Part shown: positions 6,758-7,206 of the stretch, piece after piece | Position numbering within the stretch: position 1 is the first letter of the stretch | Layout of the letters: each line of letters begins with the position of its first letter | Translations under genes and position numbers: made by a program | Origin: an uncultured Treponema sp. | GTDB taxonomy: Bacteria; Spirochaetota; Spirochaetia; Treponematales; Treponemataceae | Direction of reading: 5' to 3' | Length of the DNA: 7,206 nucleotides | Assembly (NCBI GenBank): GCA_946538795.1 | Contig: CAMNGY010000073.1 | Location: forward strand, 1-7,206 | Notes under the pieces: model-generated | What the model was told of the DNA's origin: nothing | The model's database searches: none | Seen by the model: only the letters and a program-made list of their open reading frames with translations

Positions 6758-6796
6758 ATTTTACCACACCTAGGGTGTCATAGACTGTCACCGTGA
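6758..6796 (-). promoter_or_regulatory. Promoter B (upstream of the 283-residue gene), same motif as promoter A
   Basis: An extended -10, TGGTAAAAT (6758-6766, minus strand), lies 10 nt from a second copy of the 23-bp element (6774-6796). The element differs from the copy at 5734-5756 at only two positions (A for G, C for G). The 10-nt spacing is the same in both, while the sequence between differs, which supports a functional promoter-operator unit. One GTGTC repeat is changed to CTGTC, while the palindrome TCAC-C-GTGA is intact. The A8T8 tract lies 2 bp upstream. Confidence 0.72.
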
Positions 6797-6798
6797 GG

Positions 6799-6814
6799 AA
6801 AAAAAATTTTTTTT
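6799..6814. repeat. A8T8 perfect palindrome
   Basis: Eight A followed by eight T, identical on both strands, directly upstream of the promoter B motif. Such A-tracts are intrinsically curved and can act like an UP element for RNA polymerase. They can also supply the U-run of a terminator for the gene upstream. Promoter A has a shorter T7 in the equivalent place. Confidence 0.8.
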
Positions 6815-6844
6815 GCAGGAAGCGGCCTGAAAGAGAGCTGCTTC
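6799..6844 (-). terminator. Weak terminator-like hairpin after the DUF4469 gene
   Basis: On the minus strand GAAGCAGC and GCCGCTTC (6819-6826 with 6837-6844) can form an 8-bp stem with one mismatch and a 10-nt loop. The following T8 (6799-6806) begins only 12 nt after the stem, so intrinsic termination would be inefficient. The hairpin also has a pyrimidine-rich tail on the plus strand. Confidence 0.35.
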
Positions 6845-6897
6845 TATTTCTTCTCCCGGTCAATTTCAGGGAGCTTGCCCACGATGTCCGCAGCCTG

Positions 6898-7206
6898 CTA
6901 CGCAACCGTGAACACAGCCGGGAACGTGGACGACAGGGGGCTTTTGCGGATATGCTGGCCGTTCACGTATTGCGTCACCACCCGGATGCGGTACTCAGAG
7001 CCCTTGTCAAGTTCCCCGGGGACAAGGCATTCGATGATGGACGGCCTGTTGCGGAAGAGCTTCCCGGGCGCAAGCTTTACTGACCCGCCGGGATTCGTCA
7101 CGCTGTCGAAGTAAAGGCCGACAGCATCGCTTCCGCCCTCAATGCGGAGCCGCTTGCCTTCGATGAAAAGGATATTCCCCCGGCTGAGCGTCCCGGTTTC
7201 CTGCCG
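6898..7206 (-). CDS. DUF4469 (HU-HIG type) protein, C-terminal part, cut by window edge
   Basis: The last 102 residues of a protein whose start lies beyond the right edge; the frame is open to position 7206. The visible part fits one Ig-like DUF4469 domain: a strand LSRGNILFIEGKRLRIEGG, then AVGLYFDSV, SIIECLVPGELDKGSEYRIRVVTQYVNG and a final strand PAVFTVA. In known members this domain follows an HU/IHF-like DNA-binding domain, giving nucleoid-associated-type proteins common in Bacteroidota and found in treponemes. The DNA-binding part itself is not in view. The stop is TAG at 6898. An internal ATG at 7101 would cut the domain in half and is not the true start. No functional link with the McrBC genes is evident. 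Confidence 0.82.
   Translation of the reverse strand, partial: RQETGTLSRGNILFIEGKRLRIEGGSDAVGLYFDSVTNPGGSVKLAPGKLFRNRPSIIECLVPGELDKGSEYRIRVVTQYVNGQHIRKSPLSSTFPAVFTVA

Noticed and set aside
6898..7101. A complete 67-residue protein starting at 7101
   Set aside because: The same frame stays open to the window edge and encodes the upstream half of the DUF4469 domain, so the ATG at 7101 is internal.

Overview
The window reads as a bacterial accessory (defence-type) region. Every gene I can support lies on the minus strand. A Spirochaetota host, Treponema-like, seems most likely, but this is an inference. A DUF4469 (HU-HIG type) protein fragment and a DUF4143-type ATPase are frequent in both Bacteroidota and treponemes. 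The clear Shine-Dalgarno sequences (AAGGAG, GAGGAG, GGGAGG) and TG-extended TATAAT-like -10 boxes do not fit Bacteroidota. Bacillota cannot be excluded.

Layout, in the direction of transcription (right to left): (1) 6898-7206, the C-terminal end of a DUF4469-domain protein, followed by a weak hairpin and an A8T8 palindrome. (2) Promoter B (6758-6796), leading into a possible 34-codon reading frame broken at an A6 run (6647-6750). Its stop overlaps the start of an unrecognised 283-residue protein (5799-6650). (3) Promoter A (5718-5756), leading into an operon of a 126-residue small protein (5305-5685), a 948-residue McrB-like NTPase (2405-5251) and a McrC-like PD-(D/E)xK nuclease subunit (935-2401). 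(4) A CrcB/FluC fluoride channel gene (497-856), possibly reached by readthrough. (5) Five units of an exact 33-bp tandem array (337-490) filling the gap to (6) the N-terminal part of an AAA_14/DUF4143-type ATPase (1-325), cut by the window edge.

The core is a type IV, modification-dependent restriction system of the McrBC kind. McrB would read modified DNA and translocate on it, and McrC would supply the cleavage site. The more unusual part is its surroundings. The mcrBC operon and the neighbouring 283-residue gene sit behind two near-identical promoters: a 23-bp motif with 21/23 identity, each exactly 10 nt upstream of an extended -10. They are therefore probably co-regulated and may be parts of one larger system. 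The small protein encoded first in the mcrBC operon is a candidate extra component.

Base composition in mcrB is mosaic. The conserved motor segments match the neighbours (about 50-60% G+C), whereas the N-terminal two thirds and the segment between Walker A and Walker B are much more A+T-rich. This suggests exchange or import of the specificity parts.
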